NCBI RefSeq assembly: GCF_006738645.1
Contig: NZ_AP019700.1
Coordinates: 5,638,351-5,702,350 of the forward strand
Direction: 5' to 3'
DNA length: 64,000 nucleotides
Origin: Stella humosa
Lineage (GTDB): Bacteria; Pseudomonadota; Alphaproteobacteria; ATCC43930; Allostellaceae
Part shown: in pieces, positions 35,462 to 44,214 of the stretch
Layout: every line of letters begins with the position of its first letter
Position numbering within the stretch: position 1 is the first letter of the stretch
Notes under the pieces: model-generated
Seen by the model: the letters and a program-made list of their open reading frames with translations, nothing else
Databases searched by the model: none
What the model was told of the DNA's origin: nothing
Program-made: the position numbers and the translations under genes

Positions 35462-36184
35462 ATGCATATGCTGAACAAACGCCCGACCATCGGCATCACG
35501 CTCGATTCGGAACAGCCTGGCGGCTATTCCAAGATGCCGTGGTACGCCATTCGCGAGAACTACTGCGCGGCCGTGCTGGCGGCCGGCGGCCTGCCGATGC
35601 TGCTGCCGCACGAGCCCGACCAGGCGCCGGACTATCTCGACCGCATTGATGGGCTGGTCATCACCGGCGGCGCCTTCGATGTCGATCCCGCCCTGTTCGG
35701 CGCCGGGTCGCGGCATGCGACCGTCCGCACCAAGGACCGGCGCACCGCCTTCGAACTGGCCATCACCCGCGGCGCCATGGAGCGCGGCCTGCCGGTGCTG
35801 GGCATCTGCGGCGGTCAGCAGCTCCTGGCGGTGATCCTGGGCGGAACGCTGGTGCAGCACATCCCGGACGAGGTGGCGGGCGCGCTCGCCCACGAGCAGC
35901 CCAACCCGCGGACCGAGCCCGGCCACACCGTCCGCGTCGCCCGCGACACGCTGCTGCACCGCATCGTCGGCGTCGACGAGCTGGCGGTGAACAGCGCCCA
36001 CCACCAGGCGGTGAAGTCGGTGCCCGCCGGCATCGTCGTCGACGCGGTCGCCCCCGACGGGGTCATCGAGGGCATCGAGGACCCTGGCCGCCGCTTCTGC
36101 CTTGGCGTGCAGTGGCATCCCGAATACGACATCAGCGCAGGCGACGGCCGGATCTTCCAGGCCTTCGTCGGCGCGACCGGCTGA
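35462..36184 (+). CDS. Gamma-glutamyl-gamma-aminobutyrate hydrolase family amidotransferase (PuuD-like)
   Basis: 240 residues, class I glutamine amidotransferase fold. The nucleophile Cys is in 'VLGICGGQQLLAV' and the His/Glu pair in 'GVQWHPEYDI'; 'GLVITGGAFDVDPALFG' is characteristic of the PuuD/peptidase C26 group. Members hydrolyse gamma-glutamyl amides, for example in putrescine breakdown. That activity would suit an organism with a gamma-glutamyl-amide-forming ligase at 21.2 kb, but the genes are 14 kb apart. Two ATGs (35462, 35468) are possible. The next gene starts seven bases after its stop. Confidence 0.82.
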   Translation: MHMLNKRPTIGITLDSEQPGGYSKMPWYAIRENYCAAVLAAGGLPMLLPHEPDQAPDYLDRIDGLVITGGAFDVDPALFGAGSRHATVRTKDRRTAFELAITRGAMERGLPVLGICGGQQLLAVILGGTLVQHIPDEVAGALAHEQPNPRTEPGHTVRVARDTLLHRIVGVDELAVNSAHHQAVKSVPAGIVVDAVAPDGVIEGIEDPGRRFCLGVQWHPEYDISAGDGRIFQAFVGATG

Positions 36185-36191
36185 CGGTCCC

Positions 36192-37040
36192 GTGACCGAG
36201 CCCGAAAATGCGGTCGCCAAGGGCGACCGGATCGCCAAGGTGCTGGCGCGCGCCGGCCTCTGCTCGCGCCGAGACGCCGAGCGCTGGATTGCCGAGGGCC
36301 GCGTGCGGGTCAATGGTCGGCTGCTGGATACGCCGGCCTGCGTCGTGACCGAGCGCGACCAGATCGTGGTCGACGGCAAGCCGCTGCCGGCGGCCGACCG
36401 CACCCGGCTGTGGCGCTTCCACAAGCCGGCCGGCGTCGTCACCACCCACCGCGACCCCCAGGGGCGTCCGACCCTGTTCGACATCCTGCCGCCGGAGCTG
36501 CCGCGCGTGGTGTCGGTCGGCCGGCTCGACCTCAACAGCGAGGGCCTGATCCTCCTGACCAACGACGGCGCCCTGGCGCGCCGGCTGGAGCTGCCGTCCA
36601 CCGGCTGGGTGCGACGCTATCGCGTGCGTGTCCACGGCATCGTCGACCCCGCCCAGCTCGCCTCGCTGGAAAACGGCGTCACGGTGGACGGGGTGGTCTA
36701 TGGACCGATCCGCGCCACGCTCGACAGCCAGAAGGGCGAGAATGCCTGGCTGACGATCAGCCTGCGCGAAGGCAAGAACCGTGAGATCCGCCGGGTCATG
36801 GAGCATCTGGGCTACATGACCAGCCGTCTCATCCGCGTCGCCTATGGTCCGTTCCAACTGGGCGAGCTGGAACGCGAGGGCGCGGCCGAGGTGACCGGCA
36901 AGGTATTGCGCGACCAGCTTGGCGCCGCAGCGGAGGCAGCGGTGGAGCGGACGGGGCAAACTTCCGTGAAGCAGGCATCCGCGCCGACCGCGCCCGCCGC
37001 CAGGACGGCCCCCCGTCCGCCGCGTCGGCCGCGGGCATGA
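36192..37040 (+). CDS. rluB: 23S rRNA pseudouridine synthase, RluB/RsuA family
   Basis: 282 residues from GTG 36192. An S4 RNA-binding domain (about 12-60, 'RIAKVLARAGLCSRRDAERW') is followed by the pseudouridine synthase core with catalytic Asp in 'VGRLDLNSEGLILLTNDG' and 'LREGKNREIRRVMEHLGY'. The family modifies U in 23S (RluB) or 16S (RsuA) rRNA. The basic, Ala/Pro-rich tail (about 240-282) favours the RluB type. The stop overlaps the rsmD start (ATGA), a common pairing. Confidence 0.85.
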   Translation: MTEPENAVAKGDRIAKVLARAGLCSRRDAERWIAEGRVRVNGRLLDTPACVVTERDQIVVDGKPLPAADRTRLWRFHKPAGVVTTHRDPQGRPTLFDILPPELPRVVSVGRLDLNSEGLILLTNDGALARRLELPSTGWVRRYRVRVHGIVDPAQLASLENGVTVDGVVYGPIRATLDSQKGENAWLTISLREGKNREIRRVMEHLGYMTSRLIRVAYGPFQLGELEREGAAEVTGKVLRDQLGAAAEAAVERTGQTSVKQASAPTAPAARTAPRPPRRPRA

Positions 37041-37603
37041 CCTTGCGCATCGTCGGCGGCCGCCATCGCGGCCGCCTGCTCCAGGCACCGTTCGACGACC
37101 GCCTGCGGCCGACCGCATCGCGCGCGCGGGAGGCGGCGTTCAACATCCTGCTGCATGGCGCGCCGGCCGAAGCCCGGGCGCTGCAGGACGCCGTCGTCCT
37201 CGATGCCTTCGCCGGCACCGGGGCGCTCGGGCTGGAGGCCCTGTCTCGCGGTGCCGCGCGGGCCACCTTCATCGAGAAGGACCGGGCGGTCCTGGATCTG
37301 CTGCGTCTCAATGCCGATCGCCTGGGCGAGACGGCGCGGACCCACATCATCGCCGGCGATGCGACGCGCCCGCCGCCGGCGCCCCAGCCCGCCGACATCG
37401 TCTTTCTCGATCCCCCCTATGGCGAGGGGCTGGTCGACGCGGCTCTCGCGGCCCTTTCCGCCGCCGGCTGGATCGCCGGCGGGACGGTCGTGATGGTGGA
37501 AAGCGCGGTCAAGGACGCCTTCGTCGCCCCGGCCGGCTTTGTCCTGCTGGACGAACGCCGCTACGGCAAGGCCGCGATCAGCTTCCTGCTGTTCCAGCGA
37601 TAG
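37037..37603 (+). CDS. rsmD: 16S rRNA (guanine-966-N2)-methyltransferase RsmD
   Basis: 188 residues. It starts 'MTLRIVGGRHRGRLL', typical of RsmD, with 'LRPTASRAREAAFNIL', the SAM loop 'LDAFAGTGALGLEALSRGA' and the catalytic 'FLDPPY' motif. It methylates G966 of 16S rRNA. It overlaps the pseudouridine synthase stop and ends one base from the convergent cytochrome gene. Confidence 0.92.
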   Translation: MTLRIVGGRHRGRLLQAPFDDRLRPTASRAREAAFNILLHGAPAEARALQDAVVLDAFAGTGALGLEALSRGAARATFIEKDRAVLDLLRLNADRLGETARTHIIAGDATRPPPAPQPADIVFLDPPYGEGLVDAALAALSAAGWIAGGTVVMVESAVKDAFVAPAGFVLLDERRYGKAAISFLLFQR

Positions 37604-37604
37604 A

Positions 37605-38414
37605 TCAGCAGGGCTTGCCCTCCCCGCACGACTTGCGCGTCTTCATCGCCGAGAGATAGGCCACCGCGGCGGTGCGATCGGCCTCCGGCAGGGTCGCGAA
37701 GCTCGGCATCTTGCTGCGCAGGCGATAGCTCTCGGGTGCCGCGATGAAGGCGGCGATGTGCCGGGTCGACCAGTATTCGGTGATGTTCTTCGGCACGTTC
37801 AGCTCCGGCCCCGTATTACCGCCGATCAGGTTGACGGAATGGCAGGGCATGCAGTTCTGCACGAACACGCGGAACCCCCGTTGCACCTGGGGGTTGGCGC
37901 GTGCCGGCGGGGCCGCCCCGCCATAGCGCGCGTCGAACGAGGTGACGGACACGGTCGCCAGCTTGTACGGCCAGCGGAAGTGCGGGTCGTCGGCGGCGAT
38001 CCCGGTCCACACCAGATAGTAGGGATCGGGCGTCAACATCGACCGGCCCTTGGCGAACGGCTCCCACGGGTCGTTCTCCGGCCGGTCGGCTTCGCGGAAG
38101 GCGACGATGCCGTTGTGGTTCAGGGCGCGCGCAAGGTCCATCGACGGCGCATAGCCATCGACCGCCGTCAGGACCAGTTCGGCGCCCTCCTCGGCCCATC
38201 GGTCGACATCGGGCCAGGCGGCCCGCAGCACGGCCGCCAGCGGATAGCCGACATAGCTCTTGGACCTCTTGTAGACCGGGTCCTCCGTCGTCACCGTGAC
38301 CGGTGTCATCTGGCGAACGAGGTCGGCGATGGCAACTGGGGGGGCTGCGGGCTCCGCGCGCGCTGAACCCAAGATCGAAACCAGGACAATCAGGACTGCG
38401 GCGGCGCGGGTCAT
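37605..38414 (-). CDS. Exported cytochrome c with N-terminal oxidoreductase-like domain
   Basis: 269 residues. The signal peptide ends about residue 20 ('LGSARA'). Residues 25-170 ('SYVGYPLAAVLRAAWPDVDRW', then 'LVLTAVDGYAPSMDL', in pieces) resemble the molybdopterin-binding fold of sulfite-oxidase-like proteins, but the Mo-binding Cys is not seen, so it may be a structural relic. The C-terminal part is a monoheme cytochrome: 'FVQNCMPCHSVNLIGGN' supplies CxxCH and 'LRSKMPSF' a likely axial Met. It ends with two Cys ('KSCGEGKPC'). It may carry electrons in the periplasm; the partner is unknown. Confidence 0.75.
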   Translation of the reverse strand: MTRAAAVLIVLVSILGSARAEPAAPPVAIADLVRQMTPVTVTTEDPVYKRSKSYVGYPLAAVLRAAWPDVDRWAEEGAELVLTAVDGYAPSMDLARALNHNGIVAFREADRPENDPWEPFAKGRSMLTPDPYYLVWTGIAADDPHFRWPYKLATVSVTSFDARYGGAAPPARANPQVQRGFRVFVQNCMPCHSVNLIGGNTGPELNVPKNITEYWSTRHIAAFIAAPESYRLRSKMPSFATLPEADRTAAVAYLSAMKTRKSCGEGKPC

Positions 38415-38420
38415 CGCGGG

Positions 38421-39035
38421 TTACCCGATCGTTGGTTCATCAGTGGCGACAGGCGGTACGGCGGCAGGGGCTCCCGGCGCCGCGGACTTCGCGACGCCGA
38501 CCAATGCCGGCCGCAGCAGGCGGTCATGCATGACCCAGCCTGCTTGCAGACATTGGACCACCGTGCCGTTCGGCTTGCCGCTGTTCGGCACCTCGAACAT
38601 GGCCTGGTGACGATTGGGGTCGAAGGCAACGTCGACCGGGCTGATGCGCTCGATCCCGTGGCGGCCAAAGCCGGCCAGCAGCTCGCGCTCGGTCAACTCG
38701 ACACCCTCGATGAAGCCGCGCACCCGCTCGTCCTCGCGCGCCTCGCCCGGCAGGGCATCCAGGGCGCGGCGCAGATTGTCGGCGACGGCCAGCATGTCGC
38801 GGGCAAGGTTGGTCGCGGCATACTTGGCAACGTCCTGGCGCTCGCGCTCGCCCCGGCGACGGATGTTCTCGGCCTCGGCGACGGCGCGCAGATACTGGTC
38901 CTTCAGGCTCGCCACTTCGGCTTCGAGATCGGCCAGCCGGTCCTCGCCCGCTGCCTGGGCAGACTCGGCGTTCTCGGTTGCTGCATTGTTGGCGGGCGCG
39001 GGCCGCTCGGTCGGATCCTGGTGCGAAGCGTTCAT
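38421..39035 (-). CDS. grpE: Nucleotide exchange factor GrpE
   Basis: 204 residues from ATG 39035 (preceded by GAAAGG). The long N-terminal helix has 'LEAEVASLKDQYLRAVAEAE' and 'NIRRRGERERQDVAKYA', and the C-terminal beta part 'DVAFDPNRHQAMFEVP' and 'VVQCLQAGWVMHDRLLRPA' are diagnostic. GrpE promotes ADP release from DnaK in heat-shock protein folding. It lies 14 bases downstream of hrcA. The Ala/Pro-rich tail is variable in the family. Confidence 0.95.
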   Translation of the reverse strand: MNASHQDPTERPAPANNAATENAESAQAAGEDRLADLEAEVASLKDQYLRAVAEAENIRRRGERERQDVAKYAATNLARDMLAVADNLRRALDALPGEAREDERVRGFIEGVELTERELLAGFGRHGIERISPVDVAFDPNRHQAMFEVPNSGKPNGTVVQCLQAGWVMHDRLLRPALVGVAKSAAPGAPAAVPPVATDEPTIG

Positions 39036-39049
39036 GAAACCTTTCCGTA

Positions 39050-40108
39050 TCAACCTATTATACGACCGATCACCTTGGCCGTGTAGTCGACCATGGGGAT
39101 GATTCGGGCATAATTGATGCGCGTCGGCCCGATCACGCCGATCGCACCGACGATTTGCTCGCGGCTGTTGTGATAGGGCGCGATCACGACCGAACAGCCG
39201 GTGTTGGCGAACAGATTATGCTCCGCGCCGATGAAAATCTGCACCCCTTCGCCGATCTGCGTGGCGTCGAGCAGGCGCAGCATCGAGTCCTTCGCCTCCA
39301 GCATCTCGAACAGGGTGCGGATCTTCTCAAGATCCTCGATCGCCGTCACGTTGCCCAGCAGGTTGGACTGGCCGCGGACGATCAGCGAGCCTTCGGTCCG
39401 GTTGCCGGTCCAGGTTGCCAGCCCGGCCGCCACGACCCGGCTCGACAGTTCGTCCAACTGAGAGCGGTGGCTTTCCAGTTCGGTGGTGATCTCGCTCCGC
39501 GCCTCGTCGATCGTGCGACCGCTCAGCCGCGCGTTCAGGTAGTTGCCGGCCCGCACCAACGCCGATGGCGGCATGCCGACCGGCACCTCGCAAATGCGGT
39601 TCTCGACCAGCCCGTCCTCGGTCACCATGACGACGAGCGCGCGGCCCGGCCCCAGATGCACGAACTCGATATGGCGCAGCGAGCGTTCCACCTTGGGCGC
39701 GAAGACGACGCCGGCGCAGCGCGACAGGCCGGACAGCAGCTCGGTCGCCTCCTCCAGCACCTGGCCGACGCTGCGGCCGGACGCCGCGCAACGGCCGTCG
39801 ATGTTGCGCCGCTCCTCCTCGCTGAGGCCGCCCAGCTCCAGCAGGCCGTTGACGAAAAGGCGCACGCCGGCTTCGGTCGGCAGGCGGCCGGCCGAGGTGT
39901 GCGGCGCGAACAGCAGCCCCGCCTCCTCCAGGTCGGCCATGACGTTGCGGATCGTGGCGGGGGACAGTTGCTGGCCCAGGCGGCGGGAAACGGTGCGCGA
40001 GCCGACGGGCTCGCCCGTTTCCATGTAGGCGTCGACGACCAGGCGGAAGACTTCGCGCGACCGCTCGTTCAATTCCGTCACCATCCCGGACCGGAACGGC
40101 TGAATCAT
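39050..40108 (-). CDS. hrcA: Heat-inducible transcription repressor HrcA
   Basis: 352 residues. The N-terminal winged helix has 'SREVFRLVVDAYMETGEPVG' and 'SPATIRNVMADLEEAGLL'; the C-terminal part has 'FIGAEHNLFANTGCSVVIAP' and 'GAIGVIGPTRINYARIIPMV', all typical. It represses chaperonin genes through CIRCE operators. No CIRCE element is visible in front of hrcA or grpE here, so its target lies outside the window. It is divergent from the epimerase. Confidence 0.96.
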   Translation of the reverse strand: MIQPFRSGMVTELNERSREVFRLVVDAYMETGEPVGSRTVSRRLGQQLSPATIRNVMADLEEAGLLFAPHTSAGRLPTEAGVRLFVNGLLELGGLSEEERRNIDGRCAASGRSVGQVLEEATELLSGLSRCAGVVFAPKVERSLRHIEFVHLGPGRALVVMVTEDGLVENRICEVPVGMPPSALVRAGNYLNARLSGRTIDEARSEITTELESHRSQLDELSSRVVAAGLATWTGNRTEGSLIVRGQSNLLGNVTAIEDLEKIRTLFEMLEAKDSMLRLLDATQIGEGVQIFIGAEHNLFANTGCSVVIAPYHNSREQIVGAIGVIGPTRINYARIIPMVDYTAKVIGRIIG

Positions 40109-40138
40109 CGCTCGACAACGCCCAAGGGCACACCCCGA

Positions 40139-40167
40139 GATCTAGGAACCGGACCAGCGACCGTCAA
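40139..40167 (-). promoter_or_regulatory. Candidate promoter for hrcA-grpE
   Basis: On the minus strand TTGACG (40167-40162, five of six) is followed after 17 bases by TAGATC (40144-40139, three of six), about 30 bases before the hrcA start. The -10 is poor. A heat-shock sigma-32 pattern was not seen. Confidence 0.3.
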
Positions 40168-40224
40168 TGCACCAAACCTCCAGCTTGGGGTACCATGCCA
40201 CCCTTGGATATAGGGAGGAAAGAG

Positions 40225-41286
40225 ATGGAAGCCACCACCCCAGCAATATCCGTGGCCGGCGGCCGGTTCCTGATCGTCGGCGGCGCCAGCCTGGTCGGCT
40301 CCACCACCGCCGACCTGCTGCTGGAACGCGGCGCGGCCGAGGTCATGGTGCTGGACAATTTCGCCTTCGGGTCCCCGGCCGTGGTCGCCCATCTCGAACG
40401 GAACCCCCGCGCGCGCCTGGTCCGCGGCGACGTCATGCGGCTGCCGCAACTCCTGGCCGCGAGCGAGGGCATGGACGGCGTGCTGCACCTGGCGGCCGCC
40501 ATGTCGATCTCCATGGACGCCGACCCCTGGACCGGGCTCGACGTCAATATCCGCGGCGTCCAGAACGTGATCGAGGCCTGCCGCGCCAACCGGGTCCGCA
40601 AGCTGGTGTTCGCCTCGTCCAATGCCGTCTACGGCTACGGGCCGGGGGTCGCGGGCGACCTGGTGGAGGCGACGCCCTTCCATTCCCTGGGCGCGCCGTC
40701 CGGCGCCGTCATCTATGGCGCGTCGAAGATCATCGGCGAGCAGCTCTGCCGCGACGCCCACCGGCGCCATGGCCAGGACTATGTGGTGCTGCGCTATTCG
40801 ACCGTCTATGGCGAGCGCCAGCACTACCGCGCGGCCAATGCCCTCTACATCATCGAGACGCTGGACCGGGTGCGCCAGGGCCTGCGCCCGCGCGTCGTCG
40901 GCGACGGCAGCGAGACCAAGCACTTCCTCTATGTGGGCGACGCCGCGCGTGCCAACCTAGCCGCCTTCGCCGCTGCGGCAACCGACGTGGCGGTGAACGT
41001 CTCTGGCCCCGCGCCGGTAACGACGCTGGAGTTGGTGCGCATGGTGACGCGCCTGGCCGGCAGCGACCTGGCGCCCGAGCATGTCGAGCCGCCGGCCGGC
41101 CGTGTCCGGCTGACGTCGGGCGGGGCCTTCCGCATCGACCATTCGGCGGCGGAGAAGGCGATCGGCTGGCGGCCCGAGGTCGCAATGGAGGAGGGACTGG
41201 CGCGGCTGATCCGTTGGCGCGACGAACAGACCGGCCAGGATGGCGCGCAAGACGCTGGGCTGGACGCCGGGCGAGGCGGCGCGTAG
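40225..41286 (+). CDS. NAD-dependent epimerase/dehydratase (extended SDR)
   Basis: 353 residues from ATG 40225, which follows GGGAGGAAAG. The Rossmann loop reads '[18 protein letters not shown]', a GGxxxxG variant. The catalytic YxxxK is in '[13 protein letters not shown]', with the serine in '[12 protein letters not shown]' and '[13 protein letters not shown]' for substrate binding. Such enzymes epimerise or dehydrate nucleotide sugars; substrate unknown. It interrupts the usual hrcA/rph neighbourhood and ends 44 bases before rph, with a small hairpin (41288-41309) between. Confidence 0.82.
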   Translation: MEATTPAISVAGGRFLIVGGASLVGSTTADLLLERGAAEVMVLDNFAFGSPAVVAHLERNPRARLVRGDVMRLPQLLAASEGMDGVLHLAAAMSISMDADPWTGLDVNIRGVQNVIEACRANRVRKLVFASSNAVYGYGPGVAGDLVEATPFHSLGAPSGAVIYGASKIIGEQLCRDAHRRHGQDYVVLRYSTVYGERQHYRAANALYIIETLDRVRQGLRPRVVGDGSETKHFLYVGDAARANLAAFAAAATDVAVNVSGPAPVTTLELVRMVTRLAGSDLAPEHVEPPAGRVRLTSGGAFRIDHSAAEKAIGWRPEVAMEEGLARLIRWRDEQTGQDGAQDAGLDAGRGGA

Positions 41287-41330
41287 GGTCCGGCGCGATT
41301 TTCCCGGACATAAACCAAGGAACCCCGACG

Positions 41331-42050
41331 ATGCGCCCATCCGGCCGCGCCGCCGACGCTTTGCGTGCGATCCATCTCGAGCCCGGCTTCTCCAAGCATG
41401 CCGAAGGCTCGTGCCTGGCGCGTTTCGGCGACACCCACGTGCTCTGCACTGCATCGGTGGAAGAGAAGGTGCCGCCCTTCCTGCGCAACAGCGGCAAGGG
41501 CTGGGTGACGGCGGAATACGGCATGCTGCCGCGCTCGACCCACACCCGCACCGATCGCGAGGCCGCCCGCGGCAAGCAGTCCGGCCGGACGCAGGAAATC
41601 CAGCGCCTGATCGGCCGCTCGCTGCGCGCCGTGGTCGACATGGCAGCGCTCGGCGAACGGCAGATCAAGATCGACTGCGACGTGCTCCAGGCCGATGGCG
41701 GCACCCGCACGGCCGCCGTCACCGGCTCGTGGGTCGCGCTGGCGATCGCCTGCCGCGGCCTGGTCGCCGCGGGCCGCATTCCGGCCACGCCGATCCGCGC
41801 CGGGGTGGCCGCGGTCTCCTGCGGCATCTACAAGGGCACGCCCGTGCTGGACCTCGACTATCTGGAGGATTCCGCGGCCGAGACCGACGCCAACTTCGTG
41901 ATGACCGACAATGGTCGCATCGTCGAGGTCCAGGGCACGGCCGAGGGCGCGCCCTTCGACGAGAGCGAGCTGCTGGAGCTGCTGCGCCTGGCCCGCCACG
42001 GCATCGGCGAGCTGTCGCTCCACCAGCAGCGGGCGCTCGAGGCCGCCTGA
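41331..42050 (+). CDS. rph: Ribonuclease PH
   Basis: 239 residues. '[20 protein letters not shown]' is a standard start, followed by '[20 protein letters not shown]', '[20 protein letters not shown]' and '[19 protein letters not shown]', the phosphate and RNA sites. It trims the 3' ends of tRNA precursors by phosphorolysis. Its stop overlaps the rdgB start (TGATG), the usual rph-rdgB arrangement. Confidence 0.96.
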   Translation: MRPSGRAADALRAIHLEPGFSKHAEGSCLARFGDTHVLCTASVEEKVPPFLRNSGKGWVTAEYGMLPRSTHTRTDREAARGKQSGRTQEIQRLIGRSLRAVVDMAALGERQIKIDCDVLQADGGTRTAAVTGSWVALAIACRGLVAAGRIPATPIRAGVAAVSCGIYKGTPVLDLDYLEDSAAETDANFVMTDNGRIVEVQGTAEGAPFDESELLELLRLARHGIGELSLHQQRALEAA

Positions 42051-42673
42051 TGGCGCGTCGGTTCCCGGCCGGTGCCCCGGGCGGGCGCCTCGTGATCGCC
42101 AGCCACAATGCCGGCAAGGTCCGCGAGATCGGGGAGCTGCTGGCCCCTTGGGGCGTGACGGTGGTGTCGGCCGGCGAACTGGGCCTGCCCGAGCCGGAGG
42201 AGACCGGCACCACCTTCGTCGCCAATGCCGAGCTGAAGGCGCATGCCGCCGCCCGCGCCAGCGGCCTGCCGGCGCTGGCCGACGATTCGGGGCTGGAGGT
42301 GGCCGCGCTCGGCGGCGCGCCTGGCATCTATTCCGCCCGCTGGGCCGGGCCGGGCAAGGATTTCGGCCATGCCATGGGCGAGATCGAGCGCCGGCTGGCC
42401 GGGGCCGCCGACCGCCGCGCGCGCTTCGTCTGCGCGCTGACGCTGGCCTGGCCGGACGGGCACGCGGATACCTTCCTCGGCACGGTCGACGGGACGCTGG
42501 TCTTTCCGCCCCGCGGCGATCGCGGCTTCGGTTACGACCCGATGTTCCTGCCCCTGGGTTCGTCGGAAACCTTCGGCCAGATGGATGGGGCGGCCAAGCA
42601 CGGCATCAGCCATCGCGCCGATGCCTTCGCCCAGCTCGTCGCGGCCTGCTTCGCGGGGCCGGCCGCCTCATGA
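42050..42673 (+). CDS. rdgB: XTP/dITP diphosphatase RdgB (Ham1 family)
   Basis: 207 residues. '[14 protein letters not shown]' is the nucleotide-binding start motif; '[20 protein letters not shown]' and '[20 protein letters not shown]' hold metal and base-binding residues, and '[13 protein letters not shown]' is diagnostic. It removes deaminated purine nucleotides (ITP, dITP, XTP). Overlaps rph by one base; hemW starts 14 bases after its stop. Confidence 0.94.
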   Translation: MARRFPAGAPGGRLVIASHNAGKVREIGELLAPWGVTVVSAGELGLPEPEETGTTFVANAELKAHAAARASGLPALADDSGLEVAALGGAPGIYSARWAGPGKDFGHAMGEIERRLAGAADRRARFVCALTLAWPDGHADTFLGTVDGTLVFPPRGDRGFGYDPMFLPLGSSETFGQMDGAAKHGISHRADAFAQLVAACFAGPAAS

Positions 42674-42686
42674 TCCTGCTCACCCC

Positions 42687-43865
42687 ATGACGGGCGTGGG
42701 CGACCCCGATTCGCTGGCGGTCTATGTCCATTGGCCGTTCTGCGTCTCCAAGTGCCCCTATTGCGACTTCAACAGCCATGTCCGCGAGCGCATCGACGAG
42801 GCGCAGTGGCAGGTGGCCTACGCCGCCGCGATCGATGCCGCGGCCGCCCGCACGCCCGGCCGGCGCGTCACCAGCATCTTCTTCGGCGGCGGCACGCCGT
42901 CCCTGATGGCGCCGGCCACGGTGGCTGGCATCCTCGACCGCATCGCCCTGGGCTGGACGGTCGACCGCGACGTCGAGGTCACGATCGAGGCCAACCCCGG
43001 ATCGGTCGAGGCGGGGCGCTTCGCCGGCTACCGGGCGGCCGGGGTCGGCCGGGTATCGCTCGGCGTCCAGGCGCTGGACGACGAGGCGCTGCACCAGCTC
43101 GGCCGGCGCCACGACGCCGGCGAGGCGCTGCGGGCGCTGGCGCTGGCCGCGCGCATCTTCCCGCGCTGGTCGTTCGACCTGATCTATGCCCGGCCCGGCC
43201 ACACCGTGGCGGCCTGGCAGGCGGAGCTGGCGCGCGCGCTGCCGCTGGCCGGCGACCATCTCTCGGTCTACCAGCTCACGATCGAGGCCGGGACGCGCTT
43301 TGCCACCCTCCACGAGCGGGGCGAACTGGTCCTGCCCGACGAGGAGGTGCAGGGCGCGCTCTACGAGGCGACCCAGCAGACGCTGGCGGACGCCGGCCTG
43401 CCGGCCTACGAGATCTCCAACCATGCGCGGCCGGGCGGCGAGAGCCGGCACAACCTCGCCTACTGGCGCTATGGCGACTATGCCGGGATCGGCCCCGGCG
43501 CCCATGGCCGGCTGACCCTGGGCGGGGTCAAGATCGCGACCCGCCAGAAGAAGGCGCCCGAATCCTGGCTGGCCGCGGTCGCGGCCACCGGCGACGGGGT
43601 CGAGGACGAGGTGCCGGTCGACCAGGGCGAGCGGCTGTCGGAACTGCTGATGATGGGCCTGCGCCTGGCCGAGGGCGTGCCGCTGTCGCGGGTGGAAGCC
43701 GAGACCGGGCGGTCGCTGGCGGGCTGGATCCGGCCGGATCGTATAGAGCGGCTGGTGCGCGGCGGGTTCCTGGCCTGCGACGGGGATCGCCTGGCCGCGA
43801 CCGACAGCGGCCGGCAGCGGCTGAATGCCGTGCTGTCCGCGCTCCTTCCGGCCGCTGCCGCGTAG
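42687..43865 (+). CDS. hemW: Radical SAM heme chaperone HemW
   Basis: 392 residues. The radical SAM cluster motif is Cys19, Cys23 and Cys26 ('FCVSKCPYCDF'). 'SIFFGGGTPSLM' binds SAM, and 'SRHNLAYWRYGDYAGIGPGA' and the C-terminal HemN-type domain follow. HemW was long annotated as coproporphyrinogen oxidase but acts as a heme chaperone. Its place after rph-rdgB is the standard alphaproteobacterial order. Confidence 0.92.
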   Translation: MTGVGDPDSLAVYVHWPFCVSKCPYCDFNSHVRERIDEAQWQVAYAAAIDAAAARTPGRRVTSIFFGGGTPSLMAPATVAGILDRIALGWTVDRDVEVTIEANPGSVEAGRFAGYRAAGVGRVSLGVQALDDEALHQLGRRHDAGEALRALALAARIFPRWSFDLIYARPGHTVAAWQAELARALPLAGDHLSVYQLTIEAGTRFATLHERGELVLPDEEVQGALYEATQQTLADAGLPAYEISNHARPGGESRHNLAYWRYGDYAGIGPGAHGRLTLGGVKIATRQKKAPESWLAAVAATGDGVEDEVPVDQGERLSELLMMGLRLAEGVPLSRVEAETGRSLAGWIRPDRIERLVRGGFLACDGDRLAATDSGRQRLNAVLSALLPAAAA

Positions 43866-43950
43866 GCTCCGGCTTTCGGTCCCGGCGCGACGGACCTATG
43901 CTGGCGCCGCGGCCGCCCGATGCGGCCCTCATCCATGAGGGGGTGTTGCG

Positions 43951-44199
43951 ATGAGCAGTGATCCAGGCCGATCCCCCGACCTGCCCCGAAGCCCGCTCGC
44001 CGCCGCCGTGGGCGAGGCCGATGCGCGCGAGAACGTCCGCCGCCATTCCCAGAATCTGGCTGCCCTGGCCGAGAATCTGCGCCGGCTGGGGCTCGACGAG
44101 GTGCTGGTCGACGACCAGGTCATGAGCGTTTTCCGCCAGTACGAGCGCGAACTGGCTCGCTATGTGGAGGCAGCGGCCGATCGGCGGCCGCAGGAATAG
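43951..44199 (+). CDS. Small hypothetical protein upstream of a diguanylate cyclase
   Basis: 82 residues from ATG 43951 with GAGGGGG upstream. Not recognised. Residues 18-75 form predicted amphipathic helices ('RENVRRHSQNLAALAENLRR', 'MSVFRQYERELARYVEAAA'); no membrane segment or signal is visible. It lies 15 bases before the diguanylate cyclase and is probably co-transcribed. A helical binding partner or regulator of the cyclase is conceivable but unsupported. Confidence 0.6.
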   Translation: MSSDPGRSPDLPRSPLAAAVGEADARENVRRHSQNLAALAENLRRLGLDEVLVDDQVMSVFRQYERELARYVEAAADRRPQE

Positions 44200-44214
44200 A
44201 GCAGGAGACAGCCG

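Noticed and set aside
40109-40224. CIRCE operator expected near hrcA
   Set aside because: No TTAGCACTC-N9-GAGTGCTAA or close variant is present on either strand between hrcA and the epimerase.
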